A DNA stretch of 9,335 nucleotides from an uncultured Tolumonas sp. (GTDB lineage: Bacteria > Pseudomonadota > Gammaproteobacteria > Enterobacterales > Aeromonadaceae): the NCBI GenBank assembly GCA_903931645.1, contig CAIZDF010000040.1:1-9335 (forward strand), given 5' to 3'. The notes beneath the pieces were generated by a model. That model was given only the letters and a program-made list of their open reading frames with translations, searched no databases and was not told the origin of the DNA. This document shows positions 1 through 6,889 of the stretch, in pieces (positions within the stretch are counted from its first letter, which is position 1; every line of letters begins with the position of its first letter). A program made the translations under genes and the position numbers.

Positions 1-355
1 CATAGTTGGTGCCAGGGATTTGTTCCATGCACAACGAACGGTCTTCTAAGATAACTATCTCGCCACGACCGAGAGCGGCAAAGGAGTCGTCATCCAATGG
101 CTGATCTTGCGTATATTCAATGTGAACAGGAAATGAGAGATCCAGATCAAGGCTGGCGAGCTGTTGCGGCCAGTTCTCTTGTGGCACCTCTGCGAGATCT
201 CGTTCCAACAGCGTCATGACGCTGTCCATCAAGTCAGTTAATGACTTTTCGCTACTGCGTTCAGCGGTGAGTTTGTAGATCCCGCCAACCAGCAACGTGA
301 CTAGCAGGAACGACGCCATCAGTAACAGATAAAACTGGATAAACAGCTTGCGCAT
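1..355 (-). CDS. rstB: RstB sensor histidine kinase, N-terminal part (cut by window edge)
   Basis: This is the sensor kinase of the RstAB two-component system, an inner-membrane protein that would autophosphorylate and pass phosphate to RstA. Only the first 118 residues are present; the HAMP, DHp and ATPase domains lie outside the window. The visible part starts MRKLFIQFYLLLMASFLL, has one transmembrane helix at about residues 7-27, and then enters the periplasmic sensor region. It matches the E. coli RstB N-terminus closely, including KLFIQFYLLL, TAER, SL.DLM and GGEIV-like stretches (here GRGEIV at about 96-101). The ATG lies 3 nt after the rstA stop (TAA CCC ATG), so the two genes are almost certainly translated from one message. 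No strong Shine-Dalgarno precedes it apart from GTGGA within the end of rstA, which fits translational coupling. Identity is confident; activity cannot be judged from the fragment. Confidence 0.9.
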   Translation of the reverse strand, partial: MRKLFIQFYLLLMASFLLVTLLVGGIYKLTAERSSEKSLTDLMDSVMTLLERDLAEVPQENWPQQLASLDLDLSFPVHIEYTQDQPLDDDSFAALGRGEIVILEDRSLCMEQIPGTNY

Positions 356-358
356 GGG

Positions 359-1072
359 TTAATTCCACGCAGAAGGTGCGAGTAGATAGCCTTTGTTGCG
401 TACGGTTTTGATGCGTGTTGGCTCTAGGGCGTTGTCACCTAATTTCCGTCGCAGACGTGAAATGGCAACGTCGACACTGCGATCCAGTCCGTCATATTCC
501 ACACCACGCAGCACTTTCAGCAATGACTCCCGGCTCATGATGTGACCGGCGTGACTGGCGAGTTCCCACAATAATTCAAAATCACTGGTGGAAAGGGGAA
601 TATTTTCACCGGCCAATATGACATCGCGGCTGGTTGGATCAACCGTCAGTTGGCCAAAATGCAGTGGATGGGAGCCAGATGGTAGTGCCTCGATGGCGGA
701 TTGCGTTGGCGTCTGAGCATGGCGTAATTGAACGCGCAGACGAGCCAATAGCACAGACGGCGGTGTCGTTTTCAGTATGTAATCACTGGCACCCAGCTCA
801 AGCCCCAGAATATGGTTCATATCGCTATCTAGCGAAGTAAGCATCACGATAGGGCCTGCGTATTGTGGATGCAGATTACGGCACAACGTGAGCCCGTCAA
901 TGCCCGGCAACATGATATCCAGTAATACCAGATCGGGTTTTTCCTGCAAAATGATCGCCATGGCCGTGTCACCACGGGGAACCAGCGTGACATCCAGATC
1001 ATGTTTGCCCAGAAAGCTTTTAATCAAAGCGCCAAGTTCAGCATCATCTTCTACAAATACAATACGTTGCAT
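359..1072 (-). CDS. rstA: RstA, OmpR-family response regulator
   Basis: This is the DNA-binding response regulator of the RstAB system, acting in the cytoplasm as a transcription factor when phosphorylated by RstB. The 237-residue protein has a receiver domain (about 1-118) with acidic pocket E8/D9/D10, phospho-acceptor D52 in LVLLDIMLPG, T79 and K101, then a winged-helix output domain (about 136-235) with DFELLWELASHAG and RSVDVAISRLRRKL. The conserved lysine sits in YILKTTPPSVLLARLR rather than the usual KPF context, a signature shared with E. coli RstA, which also shares SLDSDMNHIL and the Trp-containing C-terminus. Length equals that of the family. AAGGCGG lies 6 nt before the ATG and overlaps the stop of the upstream small gene, so translation is probably coupled. 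In E. coli rstA belongs to the PhoP regulon; I see no PhoP box in this window. Confidence 0.95.
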   Translation of the reverse strand: MQRIVFVEDDAELGALIKSFLGKHDLDVTLVPRGDTAMAIILQEKPDLVLLDIMLPGIDGLTLCRNLHPQYAGPIVMLTSLDSDMNHILGLELGASDYILKTTPPSVLLARLRVQLRHAQTPTQSAIEALPSGSHPLHFGQLTVDPTSRDVILAGENIPLSTSDFELLWELASHAGHIMSRESLLKVLRGVEYDGLDRSVDVAISRLRRKLGDNALEPTRIKTVRNKGYLLAPSAWN

Positions 1073-1082
1073 AATTACCGCC

Positions 1083-1403
1083 TTATTCTGGCTGCCACAG
1101 AATATGACATTCCTGACTATCCGGTTCGCGACTGATCAACATACGGGCAAACAAATAGTCAAATTCTTGCTCGGCATTCAATAACCCAACGCGGACTTCC
1201 AACCACTCTTCCGGTTTGACTTCGGCCTGTATCTCTTCTTCCCAGTCAGCTTCGGGTTCACAGTCGCCTAAGCCGCCACGTTCTGGAAATTCCTGGTTAA
1301 AGCGATTCAGAGTCGCTTCATCCAGATTGTCGGCGGCCAGTTCCAGAAACAGTTCGTAAGCTTGATCGATTAATACATCTAATTCGGTTTGTTGTTGATC
1401 CAT
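1083..1403 (-). CDS. Small, highly acidic protein of unknown function
   Basis: I do not recognise this protein. The ATG at 1403 gives 106 residues (MDQQQTELDVLIDQ...) and is favoured because GAGGAAA lies about 5 nt upstream. An in-frame ATG at 1424 would add seven residues but would read through that ribosome binding site. It is strikingly acidic: I count 29 Asp/Glu against 6 Lys/Arg, with a DWEEE cluster at 53-57. The first 35 residues look amphipathic-helical, and residues 75-90 (NAEQEFDYLFARMLIS) also look helical. There is no signal peptide, membrane helix, metal motif or known catalytic motif; C48 and C99 are the only cysteines. It lies 26 nt after the GGDEF/EAL gene and 10 nt before rstA on the same strand, so it is probably co-transcribed. 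A cytoplasmic adaptor or regulator role is possible but purely inferred from context. Confidence 0.8.
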   Translation of the reverse strand: MDQQQTELDVLIDQAYELFLELAADNLDEATLNRFNQEFPERGGLGDCEPEADWEEEIQAEVKPEEWLEVRVGLLNAEQEFDYLFARMLISREPDSQECHILWQPE

Positions 1404-1414
1404 GATATTTCCTC
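1397..1414 (-). promoter_or_regulatory. Ribosome binding site deciding the start of the acidic protein
   Basis: Reading the minus strand, AAGCGAGGAAATATCATG places a strong Shine-Dalgarno (GAGGAAA) five bases before the ATG at 1403. This supports the 106-residue form over the 113-residue alternative that begins at 1424. Confidence 0.7.
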
Positions 1415-1429
1415 GCTTAATCATGGCTA

Positions 1430-3520
1430 TTACAGCATGTTAGTTCCGTGCTGGCGAGGGGCTTGCGTTGCTGCAGATATCTGAATCATGTGTTGTTCGA
1501 GCAGCGGGGTAATTAACCGAGCTGAAACCGGCTTAGAAAACAGATAACCCTGACCTTCATCGCAATTGAAGTTTTGCAATAAATACATCTGTTCAGTCGT
1601 TTCGATGCCTTCGGCAATGATCTGTTTATTCAGTGAATGCCCCATTTCAATAATCGCGCGGACAATCTGAGCATCTTTATCGTCTTCCATGGCCTGAGTT
1701 ACAAACGAACGATCTATTTTCAGTACATTGACTGGCAAGTCACGCAAGCTCGCGAGGCTGGAATGGCCGGTACCAAAGTCATCAATGGCAATGACAAAAC
1801 CGCTGTTACGTAACTGCTCGAGTTGGTCGATGATCCGCGGCAGGTTTTCCATCATGTTATTTTCGGTGATTTCCAACTGAATATAATGCGTGTTGATCGC
1901 CATTTGGGCCGATAAAGCGCAGATCCGATCACTGACATTCCGGCGCAATAATTGTTTTACCGACACATTGATGGCGATGTCGATCATGAAGTGTTGTTTA
2001 TGCCAAACAGAGGCTTGGCGTAATGCTTCTACCAGTACCCAATCACCGAGATCGACAATTAAGCCACTGTCTTCCGCAATAGGAATAAACTCAGCCGGAG
2101 ACAACATGCCTTCGTCAGGATGATGCCAGCGGATCAGGGCTTCTACACCGGTGATTTCACCCGTCGTTAGGCGGATTTTGGGTTGATAAAACAATTCCAG
2201 CTGGTTGCTGATGATCGCCAGTCTAAGCTCTTGCTCCAGTTTCATCTTGCGCGCCATGTTCACGGTCATGGTGGGCTGGAAGAAACGAAATGCATTTCCC
2301 CCTTCTGTTTTAGCGACGCGCATCGCCTGATTGGCGTGTAGTAATAACTCTTCGGCTTGTACCCCGTCATCTGGAAAAACCGCAATGCCCAATGAGGCGC
2401 TGATCTGTACCTCGTGTTTTTTTAACTCAAGTGGCTGAATGATAGATGTTTTTAGTTGTCTCAGTATGCGTATTAGATCGAGGGTTTTGACTTTGTTGTT
2501 AAGGAACAACACAAATTCATCACCGGCAATCCGCGCTGCAACACCATTATGCTCGTGTGCAGTGGCGCCTAAGCGGCTAGCGATAGCCACCAGCAAATCA
2601 TCGCCCTGATCGTGCCCGAGAGAATTATTGATATCTTTAAAGCGGTCTAAGCCAATAGAAATAACCACAAGATGACTTTGGTTCTGTTCCACGGCTTGAA
2701 TAGCGGTTTTGATCCGCTCGATCAATGAAAGCCGGTTTGGTAATTCAGTCAATGGATCATGGAAGGCAATAAAATGGATCCGATCGCTAATTTCACTTTC
2801 CATTTCCGCCAGTAATTGATGGTACTGCTGTTCACGACGAAACAAATTGAGTAACAAAGGACGAAAGATAAATAACGCTTCCAGAAATAAGGTCAGGAAC
2901 ATGCCAAATAATGATAATCGGTTGTAATTCTGCAGTTTATAGACCGCTTGTTCACTTTCCCGCTGATATTGGCTAACCAGTGTATCGAGACTATCTAATA
3001 ACTTGCTATTGGCGGCTAAGCGTAATTGGATCAGCGCATTGTGCCGAGTTTCTTGGCTTAATTGCGTGTCGGCGAGTTGTTTGGCGGTAGTAATGAACTC
3101 GGTAACTTGTTTATCCAGATTGATCGGGTTTTGGTGAAACAGGTGTTGAATGGCTATAGAGTCTGATGTTGGGATTTGCAGACGTACAGAACCATTCACC
3201 AACGCTTGATGCACTTCCGCCATGTTATTGATCGCCGCAATATATTCTTGTTGTAACTGGGGTGTTGATTGACGTTCGATGGGGAGCAGCATTTCACCGG
3301 CAAAACGTGTGATGCGCTGTGAGAGCATTCTTTGCCGTCCGGCCTGATTGACAACCCGTGCGGTGGCTTCTTGTTTTTGCACAATACTTTGTACTAAATA
3401 ATGTGAAAACAGCGACAGCAGCGCGATGATTGATAATGCGATGAGATACGTGACCGTACCTGTCCGCCAGTGTTGTTTTAATGCACTGGGATCAGCGTAC
3501 CACTTTGGTTCAATTGCCAT
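1430..3520 (-). CDS. Membrane GGDEF/EAL c-di-GMP protein with PilJ/NarX-like sensor; probable phosphodiesterase
   Basis: A 696-residue inner-membrane protein of cyclic-di-GMP signalling. Order: cytoplasmic N-terminus, membrane helix (about 22-46), periplasmic helical domain (about 47-200) with the P-box-like motif VVNQAGRQRMLSQRIT at 56-71, second helix (about 202-225), short coiled linker, GGDEF domain (about 249-412), EAL domain (about 427-675). The EAL domain keeps the full catalytic set: E460 (EAL), N518, E550, D580/D581 (IDDFGTGHSSL), K601, E637 and Q657, with the same spacing as RocR. The GGDEF domain looks degenerate: AGDEF at 332-336, Gly290 where the first metal-binding Asp is expected (ISIGLDRFK), and no RxxD inhibitory site. 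I infer c-di-GMP hydrolysis, with the GGDEF domain perhaps sensing GTP. There is no HAMP domain. GAGAG precedes the ATG. It heads the probable operon with the acidic protein and rstAB. Similarity to PilJ-type sensors is by motif only. Confidence 0.93.
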   Translation of the reverse strand: MAIEPKWYADPSALKQHWRTGTVTYLIALSIIALLSLFSHYLVQSIVQKQEATARVVNQAGRQRMLSQRITRFAGEMLLPIERQSTPQLQQEYIAAINNMAEVHQALVNGSVRLQIPTSDSIAIQHLFHQNPINLDKQVTEFITTAKQLADTQLSQETRHNALIQLRLAANSKLLDSLDTLVSQYQRESEQAVYKLQNYNRLSLFGMFLTLFLEALFIFRPLLLNLFRREQQYHQLLAEMESEISDRIHFIAFHDPLTELPNRLSLIERIKTAIQAVEQNQSHLVVISIGLDRFKDINNSLGHDQGDDLLVAIASRLGATAHEHNGVAARIAGDEFVLFLNNKVKTLDLIRILRQLKTSIIQPLELKKHEVQISASLGIAVFPDDGVQAEELLLHANQAMRVAKTEGGNAFRFFQPTMTVNMARKMKLEQELRLAIISNQLELFYQPKIRLTTGEITGVEALIRWHHPDEGMLSPAEFIPIAEDSGLIVDLGDWVLVEALRQASVWHKQHFMIDIAINVSVKQLLRRNVSDRICALSAQMAINTHYIQLEITENNMMENLPRIIDQLEQLRNSGFVIAIDDFGTGHSSLASLRDLPVNVLKIDRSFVTQAMEDDKDAQIVRAIIEMGHSLNKQIIAEGIETTEQMYLLQNFNCDEGQGYLFSKPVSARLITPLLEQHMIQISAATQAPRQHGTNML

Positions 3521-3781
3521 GTGCTCTCTCGTTAGAATTTATTCAGCAGTATTAAGTCGGCCGTTTTCATGGTTCTTTTGGCCGCTTTCTATTTCTCCTG
3601 CCGTCTTTTATCCGAAATAATGTAGATTAAAATATAGTCTATTGCGGAGCTGAATGAACAAGATTTATCCTAAATATTATTTTAGCTGCGTGGCATCTGT
3701 GATGCTAAAACCGCGCTGTAAAGCGGTGATTATGGTAGGCTAGCGGCCAGTAATCAGAGAGATACCAAGAGAATAATAAAC
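3521..3781. other. Divergent intergenic region between the GGDEF/EAL gene and parC
   Basis: This 261-nt gap must hold promoters for both directions. On the minus strand TATATT (3631-3636), with TTGTTC (3656-3661) 19 bp upstream, is a weak candidate for the GGDEF/EAL gene. On the plus strand TATTAT (3675-3680) is a -10-like match without a good -35, about 100 nt before parC. A small inverted repeat ACCGC/GCGGT (3710-3714, 3723-3727) lies in the putative parC leader but has no T-tract. A direct repeat near the GGDEF/EAL gene is listed separately. I found no convincing CRP, PhoP or RstA box. Confidence 0.5.
3559..3589. repeat. Direct repeat, 10 bp, spaced 21 bp
   Basis: GGCCGTTTTC (3559-3568) recurs as GGCCGCTTTC (3580-3589), with one mismatch and start-to-start spacing of 21 bp, about two helical turns. 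It lies 39-69 bp upstream of the GGDEF/EAL start codon and reads GAAAGCGGCC/GAAAACGGCC in that gene's sense. Same-face tandem sites are typical of binding by a dimeric or OmpR-type regulator, but no known box matches. Confidence 0.4.
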
Positions 3782-6058
3782 ATGAGTGATGCTGAACTGA
3801 GCCTAGATGGAGTCGAGCGCCAACCGCTGCGAACTTTCACTGAACAGGCTTATCTCAACTACTCCATGTACGTGATCATGGATCGCGCTTTACCGCATAT
3901 CGCGGACGGTCTGAAACCGGTGCAGCGTCGCATTGTGTATGCGATGAGTGAACTGGGCCTATCAGCACTGGCGAAGCATAAAAAATCGGCACGTACAGTC
4001 GGGGATGTTCTCGGTAAATACCATCCACATGGTGATTCCGCCTGTTATGAAGCCATGGTGTTGATGGCGCAGCCTTTCTCCTATCGTTACCCGCTGGTCG
4101 ATGGGCAGGGAAACTGGGGGGCGCCGGATGATCCGAAATCGTTCGCGGCGATGCGTTATACCGAAGCGCGTTTATCGCGTTTCTCTGAACTGTTATTGAG
4201 TGAACTGGAACAGGGCACGGTTGAGTGGCAGCCTAATTTTGATGGCACCATGCAAGAACCGCAGATTTTACCTGCCCGTTTACCGCACATTCTGCTAAAC
4301 GGTATTACCGGCATTGCGGTCGGTATGGCGACTGATATTCCGCCGCACAACGTACGCGAAGTCGCACAGGCTTGTATCACACTGCTTGACCGCCCTGGTG
4401 CGACTATGGCTGATCTGCTCGAGCATGTGCAGGGGCCGGATTATCCAACTAAGGCCGAGATCATCACGCCACGGGCCGAGATCCGTAAAATTTATGAAAC
4501 GGGCAAAGGCTCGATCCGTGCTCGTGCGGTTTATCACATGGAAGATGGCGATATCGTCATTACCGCACTGCCGCATCAGGCGTCTGGTGCGCGCGTGATT
4601 GAACAGATCGCGGCACAGATGCAGGCGAAAAAATTGCCGATGGTCAGTGACTTGCGTGATGAATCGGATCATGAAAATCCAACGCGTCTGGTCATTATTC
4701 CGCGCTCCAATCGTATCGATGTTGAGCAGTTGATGCAGCATCTGTTTGCCAGCACCGATCTGGAAAAAAGCTATCGTGTGAATCTCAACATGCTGGGGAT
4801 GGATCACCGACCACAGGTCAAAAACCTGCTGACGATCCTGACCGAATGGCTGGCGTTCCGTCGTGAAACCGTGCGCCGTCGTCTGCAATTCCGTTTAGAT
4901 AAAGTGCTGAACCGTCTGCATATTCTGGATGGTTTACTGATCGCGTATCTCAATATCGACGAAGTGATCGCCATCATCCGCAATGAAGACGAGCCGAAAA
5001 AAGAGCTGATGCGTCGCTTTGGCTTATCTGAGATCCAGGCTGATGCGATTTTAGATTTGAAACTGCGTCATCTGGCGAAACTGGAAGAGTTTAAGATCCG
5101 CGGTGAGCAAGATGAGTTAGCCAAGGAACGTGACCAGTTACAATCTTTATTGGGTTCAGAGCGTAAACTGGGCAATCTGCTGAAAAAAGAAATTCAGGCC
5201 GATGCGGAAAAATATGGCGATGATCGTCGCTCACCGCTGGTGGAACGTCAGGAAGCCAAACAGCTGACCGAAAAAGAGCTGACCCCAAGTGAGTTGGTCA
5301 CGGTTGTTGTTTCAGAAATGGGCTGGGTTCGCGCCGCGAAAGGGCATGAAGTTGATGTGCAAGGCTTAAGTTATAAAGCCGGTGATGGTTATTTGGTTAG
5401 TGCGCAAGGGCGTAGTAACCAGCAAGCGGTGTTTATGAGTAACTTAGGCCGCACCTATTCGTTGGAAGCGCATACTTTGCCATCGGCGCGTGGGCAGGGC
5501 GAACCGTTAACCGGCAAACTCAGCTTTGCGACCGGCGAACAGACACGTTATGTGTTGCTGGGCAATGAAGAGGACCGTTACCTGATCGCATCTGATGCGG
5601 GTTATGGTTTCCTATGTACCTACAACGATCTGGTGAGTAAAAACAAAAACGGTAAGGCACTGTTAACTTTGCTGGAAGGTGCGCTGGTGTTACCGCCACA
5701 CATCACCGGTAAACAAGATGATCTGTTGTGTCTGGTGATCAGCAGTGAAGGCCGTATGTTGTTGTTCCCACTGAACACATTGCCGCAGTTGGGTAAAGGA
5801 AAAGGCAATAAACTGATCGGTATTCCTGCCGATAAAGTGGCCAGCCGGGAAGAGTTTGTTAGCCATATCGCGGTGGTGCGCCCGGATCAAGCGGTGACCT
5901 TGTATGCCGGAAAACGCAAATTGACGCTGAAACCGGGTGATATGACGTTATATCACGGGGAACGTGGTCGTCGCGGAGCTAAATTGCCTCGCGGTTTGCA
6001 GCGAGTTGATCGAGTTGAGCCGGAACTGAGTGTTTCAGCTTCTGATGATGCAGTATAA
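3782..6058 (+). CDS. parC: DNA topoisomerase IV subunit A (ParC)
   Basis: ParC is the DNA-cleaving subunit of topoisomerase IV, which decatenates daughter chromosomes together with ParE. The 758-residue protein matches E. coli ParC (752 residues) nearly end to end: breakage-reunion domain with [13 protein letters not shown] at 27-39, the helix region [20 protein letters not shown] at 73-92, and catalytic Tyr126 beside Arg125 in [11 protein letters not shown] (E. coli Y120/R119). A long tower/coiled-coil region follows, then a C-terminal beta-pinwheel from about residue 500. ParC rather than GyrA: the short pinwheel lacks a GyrA-box-like QRRGGKG. Ser86 and Glu90 correspond to E. coli S80 and E84, the wild-type quinolone-sensitive residues. 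The start is followed by a few variable residues; the Shine-Dalgarno (AAGAGAA, 8 nt upstream) is weak. parE is not in the window. plsC follows after 12 nt, as in E. coli. Confidence 0.97.
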   Translation: MSDAELSLDGVERQPLRTFTEQAYLNYSMYVIMDRALPHIADGLKPVQRRIVYAMSELGLSALAKHKKSARTVGDVLGKYHPHGDSACYEAMVLMAQPFSYRYPLVDGQGNWGAPDDPKSFAAMRYTEARLSRFSELLLSELEQGTVEWQPNFDGTMQEPQILPARLPHILLNGITGIAVGMATDIPPHNVREVAQACITLLDRPGATMADLLEHVQGPDYPTKAEIITPRAEIRKIYETGKGSIRARAVYHMEDGDIVITALPHQASGARVIEQIAAQMQAKKLPMVSDLRDESDHENPTRLVIIPRSNRIDVEQLMQHLFASTDLEKSYRVNLNMLGMDHRPQVKNLLTILTEWLAFRRETVRRRLQFRLDKVLNRLHILDGLLIAYLNIDEVIAIIRNEDEPKKELMRRFGLSEIQADAILDLKLRHLAKLEEFKIRGEQDELAKERDQLQSLLGSERKLGNLLKKEIQADAEKYGDDRRSPLVERQEAKQLTEKELTPSELVTVVVSEMGWVRAAKGHEVDVQGLSYKAGDGYLVSAQGRSNQQAVFMSNLGRTYSLEAHTLPSARGQGEPLTGKLSFATGEQTRYVLLGNEEDRYLIASDAGYGFLCTYNDLVSKNKNGKALLTLLEGALVLPPHITGKQDDLLCLVISSEGRMLLFPLNTLPQLGKGKGNKLIGIPADKVASREEFVSHIAVVRPDQAVTLYAGKRKLTLKPGDMTLYHGERGRRGAKLPRGLQRVDRVEPELSVSASDDAV

Positions 6059-6070
6059 AAGGTTATTTTC

Positions 6071-6790
6071 ATGCTAAAAGTGTTACGAATTATCACATTG
6101 ATCGTGTTGTTGGTGGTTTGGTTTGTTGTTGGCATGCTGGTCTGTTTAGCGCGGCCGCGCCATAAAAATAACGTGTATTACCTATCCCGTATGCTCAATT
6201 GGGCTTGCTGGGTGTTGGGCGTTAAAGTTAAACGAATTATTCCAGATGAGTGCCGCAATATCGGGTCTGCTGTCTATGTTGCCAACCACCAGACCAATTA
6301 CGACATCATGGTGTTGGGATGTGTCATGCCGGGCACCGTGTCTATGGGGAAGCAAAGTCTGGCTTGGATCCCGCTGTTTGGTCAGGTTTATTACCTGAGC
6401 GGTAATATCCTGATTGACCGTGCGCGGAGCAGTAAAGCAGCAGACACCATCCGTCAGGTTGTAGCAAAGATAAAACAACGTGGCATCTCGATCTGGATGT
6501 TTCCAGAAGGTACGCGCTCTAAAGGCCGGGGCTTGATTCCATTTAAAACCGGCGCCTTTCATACGGCCATTGCGGCGAAAGTACCACTGGTGCCGATCGT
6601 TTGTTCCAGTTATGCCGGGCAAATTGATCTCAACCGCTGGGATAATGGCGAAATTATCGTGGAAATGCTGCCACCTGTAGATTCTCAACAATGGAAGCGT
6701 GCAACCGTTAAAGATTGCAGCAATACCATTCGGGCATTAATGGAAAGCAAACTGGCTGAGTTAGACGCCAAAGTCAAAAAGCCGCAATAA
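6071..6790 (+). CDS. plsC: 1-acyl-sn-glycerol-3-phosphate acyltransferase (PlsC)
   Basis: PlsC transfers an acyl group from acyl-ACP or acyl-CoA to lysophosphatidic acid, giving phosphatidic acid, the precursor of membrane phospholipids. It acts at the inner membrane. The 239-residue protein has an N-terminal membrane helix (about 5-26), then the acyltransferase blocks: NHQTNYD (the catalytic H-x4-D, H73 and D78), GNILIDR (111-117), FPEGTRS (144-150) and VPLVPI (171-176). E. coli PlsC (245 residues) shows the same blocks, including SIWMFPEGTRS, RGL.PFKTGAFH.AIAA and VEMLPP. The ATG lies 12 nt after the parC stop, with AAAAGG overlapping that stop, so the two genes are probably co-transcribed and translationally coupled. 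The parC-plsC order is also found in E. coli. A hairpin follows about 33 nt after the stop. Confidence 0.96.
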   Translation: MLKVLRIITLIVLLVVWFVVGMLVCLARPRHKNNVYYLSRMLNWACWVLGVKVKRIIPDECRNIGSAVYVANHQTNYDIMVLGCVMPGTVSMGKQSLAWIPLFGQVYYLSGNILIDRARSSKAADTIRQVVAKIKQRGISIWMFPEGTRSKGRGLIPFKTGAFHTAIAAKVPLVPIVCSSYAGQIDLNRWDNGEIIVEMLPPVDSQQWKRATVKDCSNTIRALMESKLAELDAKVKKPQ

Positions 6791-6823
6791 TCCTTCTGTA
6801 AACCTAAGTAAAAATCTCTTCTC

Positions 6824-6845
6824 GGGGCGATTGCCGCCCCTTGTT
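6824..6845 (+). terminator. Weak rho-independent terminator after plsC
   Basis: GGGGCG (6824-6829) pairs perfectly with CGCCCC (6835-6840) across a five-base loop, followed by the short, interrupted U-rich run TTGTT. The GC-rich stem is convincing but the poor T-tract suggests incomplete termination, so some read-through into dedA is possible. Confidence 0.55.
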
Positions 6846-6859
6846 GGATCGCTTAGACT
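6831..6859 (+). promoter_or_regulatory. dedA: Candidate sigma-70 promoter for dedA
   Basis: TTGCCG (6831-6836) and TAGACT (6854-6859) are separated by 17 bp, each matching consensus at four of six positions. Transcription would start near 6866, giving a leader of about 24 nt. The -35 lies inside the loop and 3' arm of the plsC hairpin. This is pattern matching only. Confidence 0.3.
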
Positions 6860-6889
6860 TTGCGCAACTTTTTGATCGGGATCTCATTT

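Noticed and set aside
888..1184. Plus-strand open frame across rstA and the acidic protein gene
   Set aside because: It runs against two genes with better evidence; its Ser/Arg-rich translation is typical of a shadow frame.
1404..1424. Upstream ATG for the acidic protein
   Set aside because: It would place the strong GAGGAAA ribosome site inside the coding region; the ATG at 1403 is spaced correctly from it.
3710..3727. Inverted repeat ACCGC/GCGGT before parC considered as a terminator or attenuator
   Set aside because: The stem is only five pairs and no T-tract or competing hairpin follows.
3521..3781. PhoP box (TGTTTA repeat) or RstA box upstream of the rstAB operon
   Set aside because: I looked for these because E. 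coli rstA is PhoP-controlled, but found no acceptable match on either strand.
4295..4888. Long open frame (197 codons) on the minus strand inside parC
   Set aside because: It lies wholly opposite the strongly conserved parC reading frame, its translation shows no domain, and no ribosome site or spacing supports it.
6182..6691. Open frame of 169 codons on the minus strand inside plsC
   Set aside because: It is antisense to the conserved acyltransferase motifs of PlsC and the translation shows no recognisable family.
6860..6889. TTG-initiated N-terminal extension of DedA
   Set aside because: The extra ten residues have no counterpart in E. coli DedA, and the ATG at 6890 aligns exactly with the family start.
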